From NCBI RefSeq assembly GCF_021725675.1, contig NZ_JAKJPO010000019.1:1-64000 (forward strand): DNA of 64,000 nt. The letters are read 5' to 3'. This document shows, piece after piece, positions 24,990 to 33,651 of this stretch. The notes below the pieces were generated by a model. It had not been told where the DNA came from. It made no database searches and saw only the letters and a list, made by a program, of their open reading frames with translations. A program made the translations under genes and the position numbers. How positions within the stretch are numbered: position 1 is the first letter of the stretch; every line of letters begins with the position of its first letter. Source of the DNA: Marilutibacter chinensis. GTDB taxonomy: Bacteria; Pseudomonadota; Gammaproteobacteria; Xanthomonadales; Xanthomonadaceae.

Positions 24990-26411
24990 TCAGTCCGCCG
25001 GAAAGAACACACCGATCGAAAGCCCGCCTTTCGACAGCCTGCCGTTCGAATGCCCGCCATCCGCCGGGCCGCGTGGCCCCAGGCCGTCGGCGATCGTGAT
25101 CGTCGCGCCGTGGGTGCGCGCGATCCGGGCGACCAGCGACAGGCCGATGCCGCTGCCGCCGCTGCCGGTGCCATTCGGAGCGCGATAGAAGCGGTCGAAG
25201 ATGCGTGCGCGGTCCTCCGCATCCGGCACACCGGGACCGTCATCGGCCACGCTCAATACCAGCCCGCACACGCCGTCGCGCCATTCGCGCCGGCAGGCGA
25301 CCGTGATCTGGCCACCTTCGCCGGCATAGCGGACCGCGTTGTCGATCAGGTTGCGCAACAGGATGCCGAGCTGGTCGACGTCGCCGCGGATCGTGCCCGG
25401 CTCGGTGCACAGGCTGATCCGTTGGCCACGTTCGCGCGCGAGGGCTTCGAAATCGCGCACCACGATCACCACCAGCGAGGCCAGTTCGACCGACGCCAGC
25501 GTCGACGCGGTGGTGCCGGCATCGAGCCGGGCGAGGTCGAGCAGCTGCTCCGACAGCCGCGTGCTGCGCTGCACGCCGGCACTGAGCCGGCGCAGGGCCA
25601 GGTCGCGCTCCTCGTCGCTGCCGGCGCGGCGGGCGACGTCGGCGTGCGCGCTCAACACCGCCAGCGGCGTGCGCAGCTCGTGGGCGGCGTCGGCGATGAA
25701 GCGGCGTTCGTTCTGCACCGCCTGGTCGACCCGGGTCAGCTGCTCGTTGAAGGCCGCCACCAGCGGCATGAACTCGCGCGGCAGGTCCGGCGCCTGCAGC
25801 GGGGTGAGGTCCAGCGGCGGCCGCGACTGCAGCGTTTCGCGCAGCGCGGTGATCGGTCGCAGCGAACGGCCGATCACCAGCCAGACCATCAGCACGAACA
25901 GCGCGAAGATCAGCGCCGCGGCGTACAGCGTCTTCACCATCAGACCCCACAGCTCGCTGGCGATCATCTGCTTGGAGCGCCCGACCTGTACGACCAGGCC
26001 GCGGCCGGGATCGGACAGGCTGTAGACATGCCATTGCTCGTCGCCGATCCGGCGCCGTGCGAAACCGTCGCGGAAATCCGGCTTCAGCGGCTCGTACGGC
26101 GCCGCCACCGAGTAGACCACGTTGCGGCCGTGCAGCCAGACCTGGTAGCTCATCTTGTGGTCGAACCCGGCCAGGTCGCGGCGACCGGCGGCAGGCGCGG
26201 CCTCGGCCGGGGGCCGGGTCGGCAGCCGCTCCAGGCCTTCGGGCATCGAGCCGAGGATCTGGGCGGCGATCTCGCGCAGCGAATCGTCCCAGAAGCCCGA
26301 GTGCGAGCGCGTCAGCTGCCAGGTCAGGCAGCCGAGCCAGATCAACCACGCGACCAGCACGCACTTCACCGCGACGAAGGTCAATCGCCAGCGCAGCGAA
26401 CGCGTTCTCAT
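24990..26411 (-). CDS. Sensor histidine kinase (QseC/PmrB type)
   Basis: A 473-residue kinase with two membrane helices (about 11-31 and 160-181) enclosing a periplasmic sensor of about 125 residues, a HAMP-like region, HisKA with His244 (DAAHELRTPLAVL) and HATPase_c (NLIDNAVRY, DDGPGVP, GSGIGLSLV). Its ATG overlaps the stop of the response regulator gene by four bases, so the pair is translationally coupled. The class often senses envelope stress, cations or antimicrobial peptides, but the signal here is not known. Confidence 0.93.
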   Translation of the reverse strand: MRTRSLRWRLTFVAVKCVLVAWLIWLGCLTWQLTRSHSGFWDDSLREIAAQILGSMPEGLERLPTRPPAEAAPAAGRRDLAGFDHKMSYQVWLHGRNVVYSVAAPYEPLKPDFRDGFARRRIGDEQWHVYSLSDPGRGLVVQVGRSKQMIASELWGLMVKTLYAAALIFALFVLMVWLVIGRSLRPITALRETLQSRPPLDLTPLQAPDLPREFMPLVAAFNEQLTRVDQAVQNERRFIADAAHELRTPLAVLSAHADVARRAGSDEERDLALRRLSAGVQRSTRLSEQLLDLARLDAGTTASTLASVELASLVVIVVRDFEALARERGQRISLCTEPGTIRGDVDQLGILLRNLIDNAVRYAGEGGQITVACRREWRDGVCGLVLSVADDGPGVPDAEDRARIFDRFYRAPNGTGSGGSGIGLSLVARIARTHGATITIADGLGPRGPADGGHSNGRLSKGGLSIGVFFPAD

Positions 26412-27112
26412 GCGTCGTTCCCGTTTCCGTTCCCGCTGCCGCCGTTGATGCGGTAGCCGTAGCCGTGCACGGTCGCGATCAGCGACTCGCCGAGCTTGCG
26501 CCGCAGCTGGTGCACGTACACCGCGATGGTGTTGCTCTCGATCGTGCCCGAGCTGCCGTACACCGCCTCTTCCAGCTGTTCGCGACTGACCACGCGGCCG
26601 GCGCGCTCCATCAGCAGCATCAGGGTACGGAACTCGTGCTGGCTCAGCGCGACCGGGGTGCCGTCGCGGGTGACCTCGCGCCGCGACGGATCGAGCACGA
26701 CATCGGCACAGCTCAGCACCGGCGACACCCGGCCGAGGCTGCGGCGTATCACCGCGCGCAGCCGCGCGTACAGCTCGTCGGGCTGGAACGGCTTGACGAT
26801 GTAGTCGTCGGCACCGGCATCCAGTCCGCTGATGCGGTCGCTGAGCTGGTCGCGCGCGGTGACGAGCAGTACCGGCGTGGTGTCGTAGCGCGCGCGCAGC
26901 GCCTGCAGTACGCCCAGGCCGGAACCGCCGGGCAGACCCAGGTCCAGCAGCACCGCGCCATAGGCATGGTCGACCAGCACGGTGCGGGCCTGCGCCGCAT
27001 CGACGACCCAGTCCACCTCGAAGCCCTGCTGCACCAGCCCGGCGCGCAGCGCCTCGGCCAGCATCGGGTCGTCTTCCACCAACAGCAGGTTCGTCTCCAT
27101 CGTCGTCGCCAT
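26408..27112 (-). CDS. OmpR-family response regulator (QseB/PmrA type)
   Basis: 234 residues. A receiver domain with the acidic pair near 13-15, Asp57 (AVLLDLGLPG) and Lys in YIVKPF is followed by an OmpR/PhoB winged helix (about 130-225) with VSREQLEEAVYG and VHQLRRKLG. It is the first gene of the pair with the kinase at 24990. ATG 27112 is used; ATG 27100 is an alternative. A direct repeat typical of PmrA/QseB-type sites lies 35 bases upstream, suggesting autoregulation. Confidence 0.93.
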   Translation of the reverse strand: MATTMETNLLLVEDDPMLAEALRAGLVQQGFEVDWVVDAAQARTVLVDHAYGAVLLDLGLPGGSGLGVLQALRARYDTTPVLLVTARDQLSDRISGLDAGADDYIVKPFQPDELYARLRAVIRRSLGRVSPVLSCADVVLDPSRREVTRDGTPVALSQHEFRTLMLLMERAGRVVSREQLEEAVYGSSGTIESNTIAVYVHQLRRKLGESLIATVHGYGYRINGGSGNGNGNDA

Positions 27113-27146
27113 CCCGTCATGCCGAATGCACTGTGCCGCCGCGCGA

Positions 27147-27163
27147 TTAAAGAGTTCTTAAAA
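27147..27163. promoter_or_regulatory. PmrA/QseB-like box (two TTAAA repeats, 11-bp period)
   Basis: TTAAAGAGTTCTTAAAA gives two TTAAA half-sites eleven bases apart, the form of sites bound by PmrA/BasR/QseB regulators (CTTAA-N5/6-CTTAA as recalled). It lies between the response regulator and the lipoprotein gene, so it could control both. Confidence 0.6.
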
Positions 27164-27209
27164 CCCGCTGTGCACGCTGGCTCCGCCCCCAACGCCGTGG
27201 AGCCCTACG

Positions 27210-27635
27210 ATGTCCCTGTCGCTTCGTCCCGTTCCGAGCGTATTGATCCTAACCCCGCTGCTGGCCGGATGCGCCAGCATTCCCCGCAGCGATACGCCGG
27301 CCGCGGCGCTCGCGCGGCTGGACTGCACCGCACTCGCCGGCGAGCACGCGCAGGCCCTGCAGTCGCGCGAAGCCGCGCTGCGGGCGCGCAGCGGATCCTG
27401 GAAAGCGGTGCTGCCGGTCGCGATCGGCATCCGCTATGCCGCCGCCAATGCCGCGGTCGCGGACGCCGACGACCGGCTGGCGCTGATTGCAACGCACCGG
27501 CGCGATGCCGGCTGCCTGCCGACCGTGGACTCCGCCGCCGTCAGCGATCCCGCGGATCCGACCACCGGCACTGCCGCCGACGGAGCGGCCCTCCCGTCGG
27601 CCAGCGCCCTTACCGGCACCGGGAGCGACCAGTGA
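27210..27635 (+). CDS. Lipoprotein, hypothetical
   Basis: 141 residues with a lipoprotein signal (lipobox LAGC, Cys about 21), a helical middle region (ALARLDCTALAGEHAQALQSREAAL-like, residues 34-58) and a Thr/Ala/Pro-rich C-terminal tail. Divergent from the QseB-type regulator and first of three overlapping genes: its TGA overlaps the GTG start of the acetyltransferase-like gene by four bases. Regulation through the box at 27147 is plausible. No family is recognised. Confidence 0.75.
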   Translation: MSLSLRPVPSVLILTPLLAGCASIPRSDTPAAALARLDCTALAGEHAQALQSREAALRARSGSWKAVLPVAIGIRYAAANAAVADADDRLALIATHRRDAGCLPTVDSAAVSDPADPTTGTAADGAALPSASALTGTGSDQ

Positions 27636-28144
27636 ATGCCATCACCGCCGTAACCGCCACCGACATCCGGGTGCATGCGGTCACCCGCGAGGACACCGCG
27701 GTCCTGCTGCAACTGTGCGAGGAACATCACCGGCGCGTCGCCGCACAACGCCTGCCATACGGCCAGGCCCGCGAATCGACCCTGGAGCTGCAGGAGGCGC
27801 TGTTCGAACCGCCGCTGCGCGCATGGGCCTGGCTGGCCACGCATGGCAGCGATGCGCACGACGGCGAAGCGCTCGGCTATGCCGCCGCGACGGTCGGGTT
27901 CTCGATGCTCGAACGCGGCTATGTGTTCCAGCTCGACAGCCTGTACGTACGCGCGCCCTGGCAACCGCGCGAGGTCGCCGACGCGCTGTTCGCACAGGCC
28001 CGGGCGATGGCCCGGCAGCTGGACTGCGTGAACCTGCAGTGGCGTGCCGCGCCGTGGTGGTGCGACGCGGCGCGCCCGGGTGCGCCGCGCCACGCGATCC
28101 GCGTCGACGGCGAGCACTACGTGCTGGCGCTGGCGTCGGGCTAG
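27632..28144 (+). CDS. GNAT-family acetyltransferase-like protein
   Basis: 170 residues in the GNAT layout: a start such as RVHAVTREDTAVLLQLCEEHHR, a core strand AATVGFSMLERGYVFQLDSLYV, and the acetyl-CoA loop region APWQPREVADALFAQARAMAR (the canonical Q/R-x-x-G-x-G/A is modified). It would acetylate an unknown amine substrate, or be a degenerate member. GTG 27632 overlaps the previous gene (GTGA) and its TAG overlaps the next GTG (TAGTG), so all three are translationally coupled. Confidence 0.75.
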   Translation: MNAITAVTATDIRVHAVTREDTAVLLQLCEEHHRRVAAQRLPYGQARESTLELQEALFEPPLRAWAWLATHGSDAHDGEALGYAAATVGFSMLERGYVFQLDSLYVRAPWQPREVADALFAQARAMARQLDCVNLQWRAAPWWCDAARPGAPRHAIRVDGEHYVLALASG

Positions 28145-29325
28145 TGCCTGTCTCCGCCCTTCCCAGCGCGCCGCGCCGGCGTGGCCGCCTGCGGCTGCGC
28201 TGGCTTCTCCTCATTACGGTGACGACCACGATGGCCTACCTGAGCCTGGGCGCATGCAGCAGCACGCCCTATCCCCATTCGCCGCAGTTCCGCGACGGCG
28301 CCTTCCGCAATCCGGTGACGCCGGCGCAGCCGAAAGGCTGGCGCGACACCCTGGCCACGATCCGCCGCTTCATCTTCGAAAAGCCCGTCGACGCGACCCC
28401 ACCGGCACCGCCGCCGGTGCTGCCGCTGACCCGCGCCCGGCTGCTGGCCGCGCCCGACGCCTCGCTGTTCCGGCTCGGCCATTCAACCGTGCTGATCAAA
28501 CTCGACGACGTTTTCTGGCTGACCGACCCGGTGTTCTCCGAGCGCGCGTCGCCGGTGCAGTGGGCCGGCCCGAAGCGCTTCCATGCGCCGCCGATCGACA
28601 TCGCCGAACTGCCGCCGCTGCAGGGCGTGATCCTGTCGCACGACCATTACGACCACCTCGACCGTGCCGCGGTGCAGGCGCTGGCGGAGAAGACCACGCA
28701 GTTCCTCGCCCCGCTCGGGGTCGGCGACCTGCTGGTCGAGTGGGGCATCGACCCCGACAAGATCGTCCAGCTGGACTGGTGGGAAGAAGTCCGGATCGGC
28801 AACCTGCGCCTCGTGGCGACGCCGGCCCAGCATTTTTCCGGCCGCCGCCCGTTTACCGAGAACCCGACCCTGTGGGCGTCGTGGGTGATCGTCTCCGAGC
28901 GCGACGACCTGCGCCTGTTCTTCAGCGGCGACAGCGGCTACTTCGATGGCTTCCGTGCAATCGGCGAACACTACGGACCGTTCGACATGACCCTGCTCGA
29001 ATGCGGCGCCTACGACGCCTCCTGGAGCGGCGTCCACATGCATCCCGAGCAGACCCTGCAGGCGCATCTCGACCTGCGCGGCCGCTGGCTGCTGCCGGTG
29101 CACAACGGCACCTTCGACCTTGCCCTGCACGGCTGGAGCGATCCGCTGGAACGGATCGCCGCGCTCGCCGGCGAACACCGGGTGCGGCTTGCCACGCCGA
29201 TGTTCGGCCAGGCGGTCGCGATCCGGCAGCCGCAGCCCGGCCCGGCGTGGTGGCTGCAGTCGGCGGCGCAGGCGGCCACGGCACTGCCGGGCGACCGTGG
29301 ACGCGTGCCCGCCGCCGGCCGGTGA
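28144..29325 (+). CDS. Metallo-beta-lactamase-fold hydrolase lipoprotein (UlaG/NAPE-PLD like)
   Basis: A 393-residue protein with a lipoprotein signal (Cys38, LSLGAC) and a metallohydrolase domain: HxHxDH motif at 166-171 (SHDHYDH), and downstream metal ligands in PAQHFSGR, FSGDSGY and LLPVHNGTF. The pattern of PAQHFSGRRPF is that of the lipoprotein/NAPE-PLD-like branch, which act on phospholipids or acyl amides. GTG 28144 overlaps the stop of the GNAT gene. It is probably attached to the outer membrane or inner membrane periplasmic face. Confidence 0.88.
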   Translation: MPVSALPSAPRRRGRLRLRWLLLITVTTTMAYLSLGACSSTPYPHSPQFRDGAFRNPVTPAQPKGWRDTLATIRRFIFEKPVDATPPAPPPVLPLTRARLLAAPDASLFRLGHSTVLIKLDDVFWLTDPVFSERASPVQWAGPKRFHAPPIDIAELPPLQGVILSHDHYDHLDRAAVQALAEKTTQFLAPLGVGDLLVEWGIDPDKIVQLDWWEEVRIGNLRLVATPAQHFSGRRPFTENPTLWASWVIVSERDDLRLFFSGDSGYFDGFRAIGEHYGPFDMTLLECGAYDASWSGVHMHPEQTLQAHLDLRGRWLLPVHNGTFDLALHGWSDPLERIAALAGEHRVRLATPMFGQAVAIRQPQPGPAWWLQSAAQAATALPGDRGRVPAAGR

Positions 29326-29669
29326 ACACCGCTCCGGCAAGGCCAGGAAGATGTCCGGGCGCCTTCGGCCCCGCAGCCGGAATGCCCGTGTAGCGCGCGC
29401 GGTCCGGCACCCGGTTGAAGCGTCTGGCCGGGGCTCCCCGACCTGGCCCCTGTCCCCGGCATCGTGAGGAAGTGGATCGGGTTGAGCGGGCTCTTTGCCG
29501 CTGCCCTTCATAACGCCTGGAAGAACAGCACTCGGTGCACTCGCGCCTGCGGTATTCGCCCCCAGCCCTTCCCGCCCGCCGGCCAGGGGACCGGGGCCGC
29601 CCAGGCCGCCCTTAGAGTCAGGCCGCGTCATCGGCGACAATGGCACCCCTTTTCGCCGCGGTGCCGTTC
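29326..29669. other. Intergenic stretch, no gene seen
   Basis: A 344-bp gap between the metallohydrolase and fructose-bisphosphatase. The upstream of the latter must include its promoter, but no clear -10/-35 pair could be picked out. No repeat or RNA structure stands out. Confidence 0.6.
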
Positions 29670-30752
29670 ATGTCCACCCCTTCGCCCCAGCAGGCCTCCC
29701 CGTCCCCCATCTCGCTGACCCGCCATCTGCTGGAAGAACAGCGCGCCGGCCGCATCAACGCCGACCTGCGCCTGCTCATCGAAGTCGTCGCCCGCGCCTG
29801 CAAGAGCATCTCGATCGCGGTCGGCAAGGGCGCACTGGGGGGCGTGCTCGGCGACGCCGGCAGCGACGGTGCGGCCAGCATCAACGTGCAGGGCGAGGCG
29901 CAGAAGAAGCTCGACGTGCTCAGCAACGAGATCCTGCTGGAGGCCAATGCCTGGGGCGGCCATCTCGCCGGCCTTGCCTCGGAGGAGATGGATCATTCAG
30001 TGCCGATCGCGGACATGCACTCCGATGCCTACCCGCGCGGCAACTACCTGCTGCTGTTCGATCCGCTGGATGGCAGCTCCAACATCGACGTCAACATCTC
30101 GGTCGGCACCATCTTCTCGGTGCTGCGCTGCCCCGAGGGCGTGACCACGCCGGGCGATGCGCACTTCCTGCAGCCGGGCACCGACCAGGTCGCCGCCGGC
30201 TACTGCACCTACGGGCCGAGCACGATGCTGGTGCTGACGATCGGACACGGCACCCACGCATTCACCCTCGACCGCGAGATCGGCAGTTTCGTGCTGACCC
30301 AGCGCGGGATGACGATCCCGGAGGAAACGAAGGAATTCGCGGTCAACATGTCGAACCAGCGCTTCTGGGAGGCGCCGATGCAGGCCTATGTCGGCGACCT
30401 GCTGAAGGGCCGGGAGGGCCCTCGCGGCAAGGACTTCAACATGCGCTGGGTCGCCAGCATGGTCGCCGACGTGCACCGCATCCTGACCCGCGGCGGCATC
30501 TTCAGCTATCCGCTCGACAGCAAGTGCGCGGCGAAAGGCGGCAAGCTGCGGTTGATGTACGAGGCCAATCCGATGGCCTTCCTGGTCGAGCAGGCCGGCG
30601 GCGCCGCCAGCACCGGGCGCCAGCGCATGCTCGAGATGCAGCCGACCGGCCTGCACCAGCGCGTGCCGGTGTTCCTCGGCTCGAAGGCCGAGGTCGAGGC
30701 GGCAGTGCGCTACCACCGCGAGCACGACCTTCAGGGGCAGGACGCCGGCTGA
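29670..30752 (+). CDS. fbp: Fructose-1,6-bisphosphatase class 1
   Basis: A 360-residue enzyme catalysing the gluconeogenic step from fructose 1,6-bisphosphate to fructose 6-phosphate. The metal- and substrate-binding motif DPLDGSSN is at 131-138; Glu in SEEMD (105-108) and the C-terminal [16 protein letters not shown] region are also characteristic. ATG 29670 is used because the extra ten residues from 29640 do not resemble FBPases. The gene stands alone, with repeat-rich DNA following it. Length fits class 1 bacterial enzymes. Confidence 0.96.
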   Translation: MSTPSPQQASPSPISLTRHLLEEQRAGRINADLRLLIEVVARACKSISIAVGKGALGGVLGDAGSDGAASINVQGEAQKKLDVLSNEILLEANAWGGHLAGLASEEMDHSVPIADMHSDAYPRGNYLLLFDPLDGSSNIDVNISVGTIFSVLRCPEGVTTPGDAHFLQPGTDQVAAGYCTYGPSTMLVLTIGHGTHAFTLDREIGSFVLTQRGMTIPEETKEFAVNMSNQRFWEAPMQAYVGDLLKGREGPRGKDFNMRWVASMVADVHRILTRGGIFSYPLDSKCAAKGGKLRLMYEANPMAFLVEQAGGAASTGRQRMLEMQPTGLHQRVPVFLGSKAEVEAAVRYHREHDLQGQDAG

Positions 30753-30777
30753 ACCCTTTGGCACGGGGATCATTGCA

Positions 30778-30807
30778 AGCCCCGGGTGCGCTGCGCTTAC
30801 CCGGGCT
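30778..30807. repeat. Palindromic intergenic repeat (CCCGGG-type hairpin)
   Basis: AGCCCCGGGT and ACCCGGGCT form an inverted repeat around a GCGCTGCGCT spacer. This unit recurs in many xanthomonad-type genomes as an intergenic element; here it also falls where an fbp terminator would be, but lacks a T run. Confidence 0.5.
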
Positions 30808-30820
30808 GCGGGAGCCTGTC

Positions 30821-30890
30821 CCATAAGCGTAAGCCGCGATGGGGCGTCATGGGATGGCCCGGGGATCGCGGCTCACACGGCTCCTACGGC
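30821..30890. repeat. REP-like inverted pair
   Basis: Two inverted arms, cgtaagccgcgat (30828-30840) and atcgcggctcac (30865-30876), the latter followed by ggctcctac, enclose a short spacer. The same arms recur at 51701-51756, 39208 and 41562. They have the form of REP elements mobilised by RAYT transposases in related groups; no such transposase is in the window. Confidence 0.6.
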
Positions 30891-30915
30891 ATGGAGGCGT
30901 GTGACCCCTCCCCCT

Positions 30916-31024
30916 GAGTCGGGGGGCGATTCGCGCGCAGCGCGAATACGGGGTGGAGGCGCAACGGCGGGGCCCGAGGTTTGTGCAGCAAGCGTTGGGG
31001 ATTCCCGGGCGCAGCCCGGGGATC
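30916..31024. repeat. Dispersed intergenic repeat, copy A
   Basis: About 105 bp related to copy B at 39262-39366: both contain gggggcgattcgcgc, then an attcgcgc/gcgcgaat inverted repeat, gtggaggcg-aacg-cgggcc, ggtttg and a cccgg-gcgcagcccg-type hairpin. It lies between fbp and the oxygenase gene; no ORF uses it. Confidence 0.7.
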
Positions 31025-31123
31025 ACGGCATTTGACGCGGGGTCGGCCGGCCATGCGAGGATGCCGGTCCCGATCACCTGATCGCCCGCTGATCCGCGCC
31101 TGTTCCGCGGACGCCGCTTGCCC

Positions 31124-31855
31124 ATGGCCGATGCATCTCCCGCCAACGCCGACTTCATCGAGGTCTTCCCCGACGCGCTTGGCCGCGAACAGTGCGACGC
31201 CCTGGTCCAGCGCTTTCTCGGCAGCGGCGCCGATGCCCCCGGCCTGGTCGGCGGCGGCCATCGGCCGGAACTGAAGGACAGCCGCGACATCACCCTGGCC
31301 GGCAAGCCCGAGTGGCGCGATGCCGAGGCCATGCTCAACACGGCCGTGTTCAAGGGCCTGATGGCCTATCTGCGGCGCTACCCGTACACCCTGATCGCAC
31401 CGCTGATGCTGGAGGTCGCAGGCGAGAATGGCGGCCGCCACCGGCTGACCGCCGAGCGGCTGCAGGCGATGGACGATGCCGCCCTGGCCGGGATCGTGCA
31501 GACCGTGCTGCGCCCGGGCGCAATCAACCTGCAGCGCTATGCCGGAGGTCGCGGCGGCTACCCGTACTGGCACTGCGAGCTGTTCCCGCGCGATGCCGGG
31601 GGCGAAACCCTGCACCGGCACCTGCTGTGGACGATCTATCTCAACGACGGCTTCGACGAGGGCGAGACCGAGTTCCTCCACCAGCAGCGCAAGATCGTGC
31701 CCAAGGCCGGCAGCCTGCTGATCGCCCCGGCCGCGTTCACCCACACCCACCGCGGCAACCGGCCGCAGGGTTCGGACAAGTTCATCGCGACCAGCTGGGT
31801 GCTGTTCCAGCGTGCCGAAGCGCTGTTCGGCGGCGGCCGCGGCGCCAGCGGCTGA
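31124..31855 (+). CDS. 2-oxoglutarate/Fe(II)-dependent oxygenase family protein
   Basis: A 243-residue soluble protein. Candidate metal ligands are His150 and Glu152 (PYWHCEL) and a distal His in FTHTHRGNRP (207 or 209), with Arg210 suited for 2-oxoglutarate binding; the FLHQQRKIVPKAGSLLI segment is typical of the prolyl-hydroxylase-like (PKHD) fold. The first ligand pair is H-x-E rather than H-x-D. It would hydroxylate an unknown protein or small-molecule substrate. ATG 31124 is used; ATG 31118 adds two residues. Confidence 0.8.
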   Translation: MADASPANADFIEVFPDALGREQCDALVQRFLGSGADAPGLVGGGHRPELKDSRDITLAGKPEWRDAEAMLNTAVFKGLMAYLRRYPYTLIAPLMLEVAGENGGRHRLTAERLQAMDDAALAGIVQTVLRPGAINLQRYAGGRGGYPYWHCELFPRDAGGETLHRHLLWTIYLNDGFDEGETEFLHQQRKIVPKAGSLLIAPAAFTHTHRGNRPQGSDKFIATSWVLFQRAEALFGGGRGASG

Positions 31856-31876
31856 ACCGGCCGCGGTGGCGGCGCC

Positions 31877-32314
31877 TCAGCCGCCGTGCTGCGGCTGGTT
31901 CAGCACCAGCCAGTACAGGCCAACCTGCTTGACCGCCCAGACGAACTGCTCGAAGTCGACCGGCTTCTGGATGTAGCTGTTCACGCCCAGCGCGTAGCTG
32001 GTGTCGACGTCGAGCGGTTCCGCGCTGGTGGTCAGCACCACCACCGGCAGCGCCCGGGTGATCTCGTTCTCGCGGATCGCCTGCAGCACCTCGCGGCCGT
32101 CGACCTTGGGCAGGTTGAGGTCGAGCAGCACGATCGACGGCAGGTTGTGGGGGTCGCGGCCGGCATGGGCGCCGCGCGCGAACAGATAGTCCAGCGCCTC
32201 CACGCCGTCCTTCGCCACCAGAAGCCGGTTGGCGACGTTCGCCTCGTCGAACGCGATGCGCGCAAGCTCGGCATCGTCTGGGTTGTCTTCGACGAGCAGG
32301 ATCACCTTCTCCAT
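31877..32314 (-). CDS. Stand-alone response regulator (Rcp1-like receiver)
   Basis: A 145-residue single receiver domain with acidic residues near 10-14, phosphoacceptor Asp65 (IVLLDLNLPK) and Lys in YIQKPVDFEQF, a layout of the Rcp1-like group linked to PAS/phytochrome-type kinases. There is no output domain. Its ATG shares a base with the stop codon of the histidine kinase gene upstream (TGATG), so the two are coupled and act as a pair. It would relay phosphate or act by protein contact. Confidence 0.92.
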   Translation of the reverse strand: MEKVILLVEDNPDDAELARIAFDEANVANRLLVAKDGVEALDYLFARGAHAGRDPHNLPSIVLLDLNLPKVDGREVLQAIRENEITRALPVVVLTTSAEPLDVDTSYALGVNSYIQKPVDFEQFVWAVKQVGLYWLVLNQPQHGG

Positions 32315-33513
32315 CAATACGTTTCTCCATGAGCGGGCTCGGTGGTTCCGGGCGCGCCCCCTGATGATGCCATCGATACGCCTGCCGCCCGCACCGGCAG
32401 CTCGATCGTGATCGTGCTGCCCACCTCCGGGGTGGACTCGGCACGCACGCGACCGCCATGGCGCCGGGCGATGCGATGGGCGATCGCGAGGCCAAGGCCA
32501 TGGCCGCCTCCCTGGTCGGGACCGTGCAGGCGCTGGAACGGTTCGTAGAGCTTGTGCGCATAGCGCATGTCGAAGCCGCAGCCGTTGTCGCGCACCCGCA
32601 GCTGCAACCGCGGACCTTCGTCGGTGTCGACGATTCCGCCCTCGATCTCGATCAGCGGTCGGCTCCGGTCGCGGGTGAACTTCCAGGCGTTGTTGATGAC
32701 CTCGTCGAGCATCATCTTCAGCAGGCGCTCGTCACCTTCGATCCCGAGGCCGGGCTGGATCCGCACCTGCACGGTCCGCGCCGGGTCGGCGTCCTGGCGC
32801 TCGGCGCAGGCCCAGTCGGCGAGCAGGCTCAGGTCGACCGGCCGGATCCGCAGCTCGGCACGGGTCGCCTGCGACAGCCGTCCGAGCGCCGAAAGAAGGT
32901 CCGACATCCGGGTCGCCGCCGAGCGGATCCGCTCCAGGTGGTCGCGCGAGGCGTCGTCGAGCCGATCCTCGAGATTGCGCGCCAGGCGCTCGGAAAAGCT
33001 CTCGATGGCCCGCAACGGTGCGCGCAGGTCATGGGTCACGGCGTCGGCGAATAACTGCAGCTGGCGGTGCGAAACCTCCAGCTCGGCGCCGTGATGCTCG
33101 ACCCGCGCCCGCAGGCTGGCCTCGCGGGCCAGTTCGTCGCCGATGTCGCGGATCTGGGCCAGCAGGCCCAGCGGCTGGCCGTCGTGGTCGCGCAGCAGCG
33201 CGACATTGATGTGCGCGTGCAGGACCGAGCCGTCGCCGCAGACATAGCGCCGGCGCTGGTCGAGCATGTCGTCGGGCCGCCGCATCAGCTCGCGGACGAA
33301 CTCGATGCAGACCTCGACCTCGTCGGGGTGGACGATCTCCAGGTACGGCCGCCCGACCAGCCAGCTCTCGTCGTAGCCGAGCATCCGGCACAGCGCCGGA
33401 TTGACCTCCTGCATGCGTCCGTCCAGGTCGGCCAGGGCCATGCCGATGCCCGACGCCGCCATCACCAGGCGGAGAGCATCGTCACCCGGCAGGCGTGAGA
33501 GCAAGGCGGACAT
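32314..33513 (-). CDS. PAS-domain sensor histidine kinase, cytosolic
   Basis: A 399-residue kinase without membrane segments: one PAS/PAC domain (about 11-128, with MALADLDGRMQEVNPAL), a coiled coil (about 130-155), HisKA with His161 (DAVTHDLRAPLRAI) and HATPase_c (NNAWKF, DNGCGFD, GHGLGLAIA). The form resembles phytochrome-like or light/redox-sensing kinases; no cofactor-binding signature such as a chromophore Cys is visible. It is followed by its coupled receiver gene. Confidence 0.92.
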   Translation of the reverse strand: MSALLSRLPGDDALRLVMAASGIGMALADLDGRMQEVNPALCRMLGYDESWLVGRPYLEIVHPDEVEVCIEFVRELMRRPDDMLDQRRRYVCGDGSVLHAHINVALLRDHDGQPLGLLAQIRDIGDELAREASLRARVEHHGAELEVSHRQLQLFADAVTHDLRAPLRAIESFSERLARNLEDRLDDASRDHLERIRSAATRMSDLLSALGRLSQATRAELRIRPVDLSLLADWACAERQDADPARTVQVRIQPGLGIEGDERLLKMMLDEVINNAWKFTRDRSRPLIEIEGGIVDTDEGPRLQLRVRDNGCGFDMRYAHKLYEPFQRLHGPDQGGGHGLGLAIAHRIARRHGGRVRAESTPEVGSTITIELPVRAAGVSMASSGGAPGTTEPAHGETY

Positions 33514-33651
33514 CGTTGGGGCGGATTACATTGCGTCGGGGCCGCAGTGTAACGGCCGGCCGTGATGGGCCGGTGCAGGCGGGTGACCTGCCACGGTTCG
33601 CTGCCGGCGTCCGTGAATGCGGGCCCCGCCTTTTGCCGCACAATGTCACCC

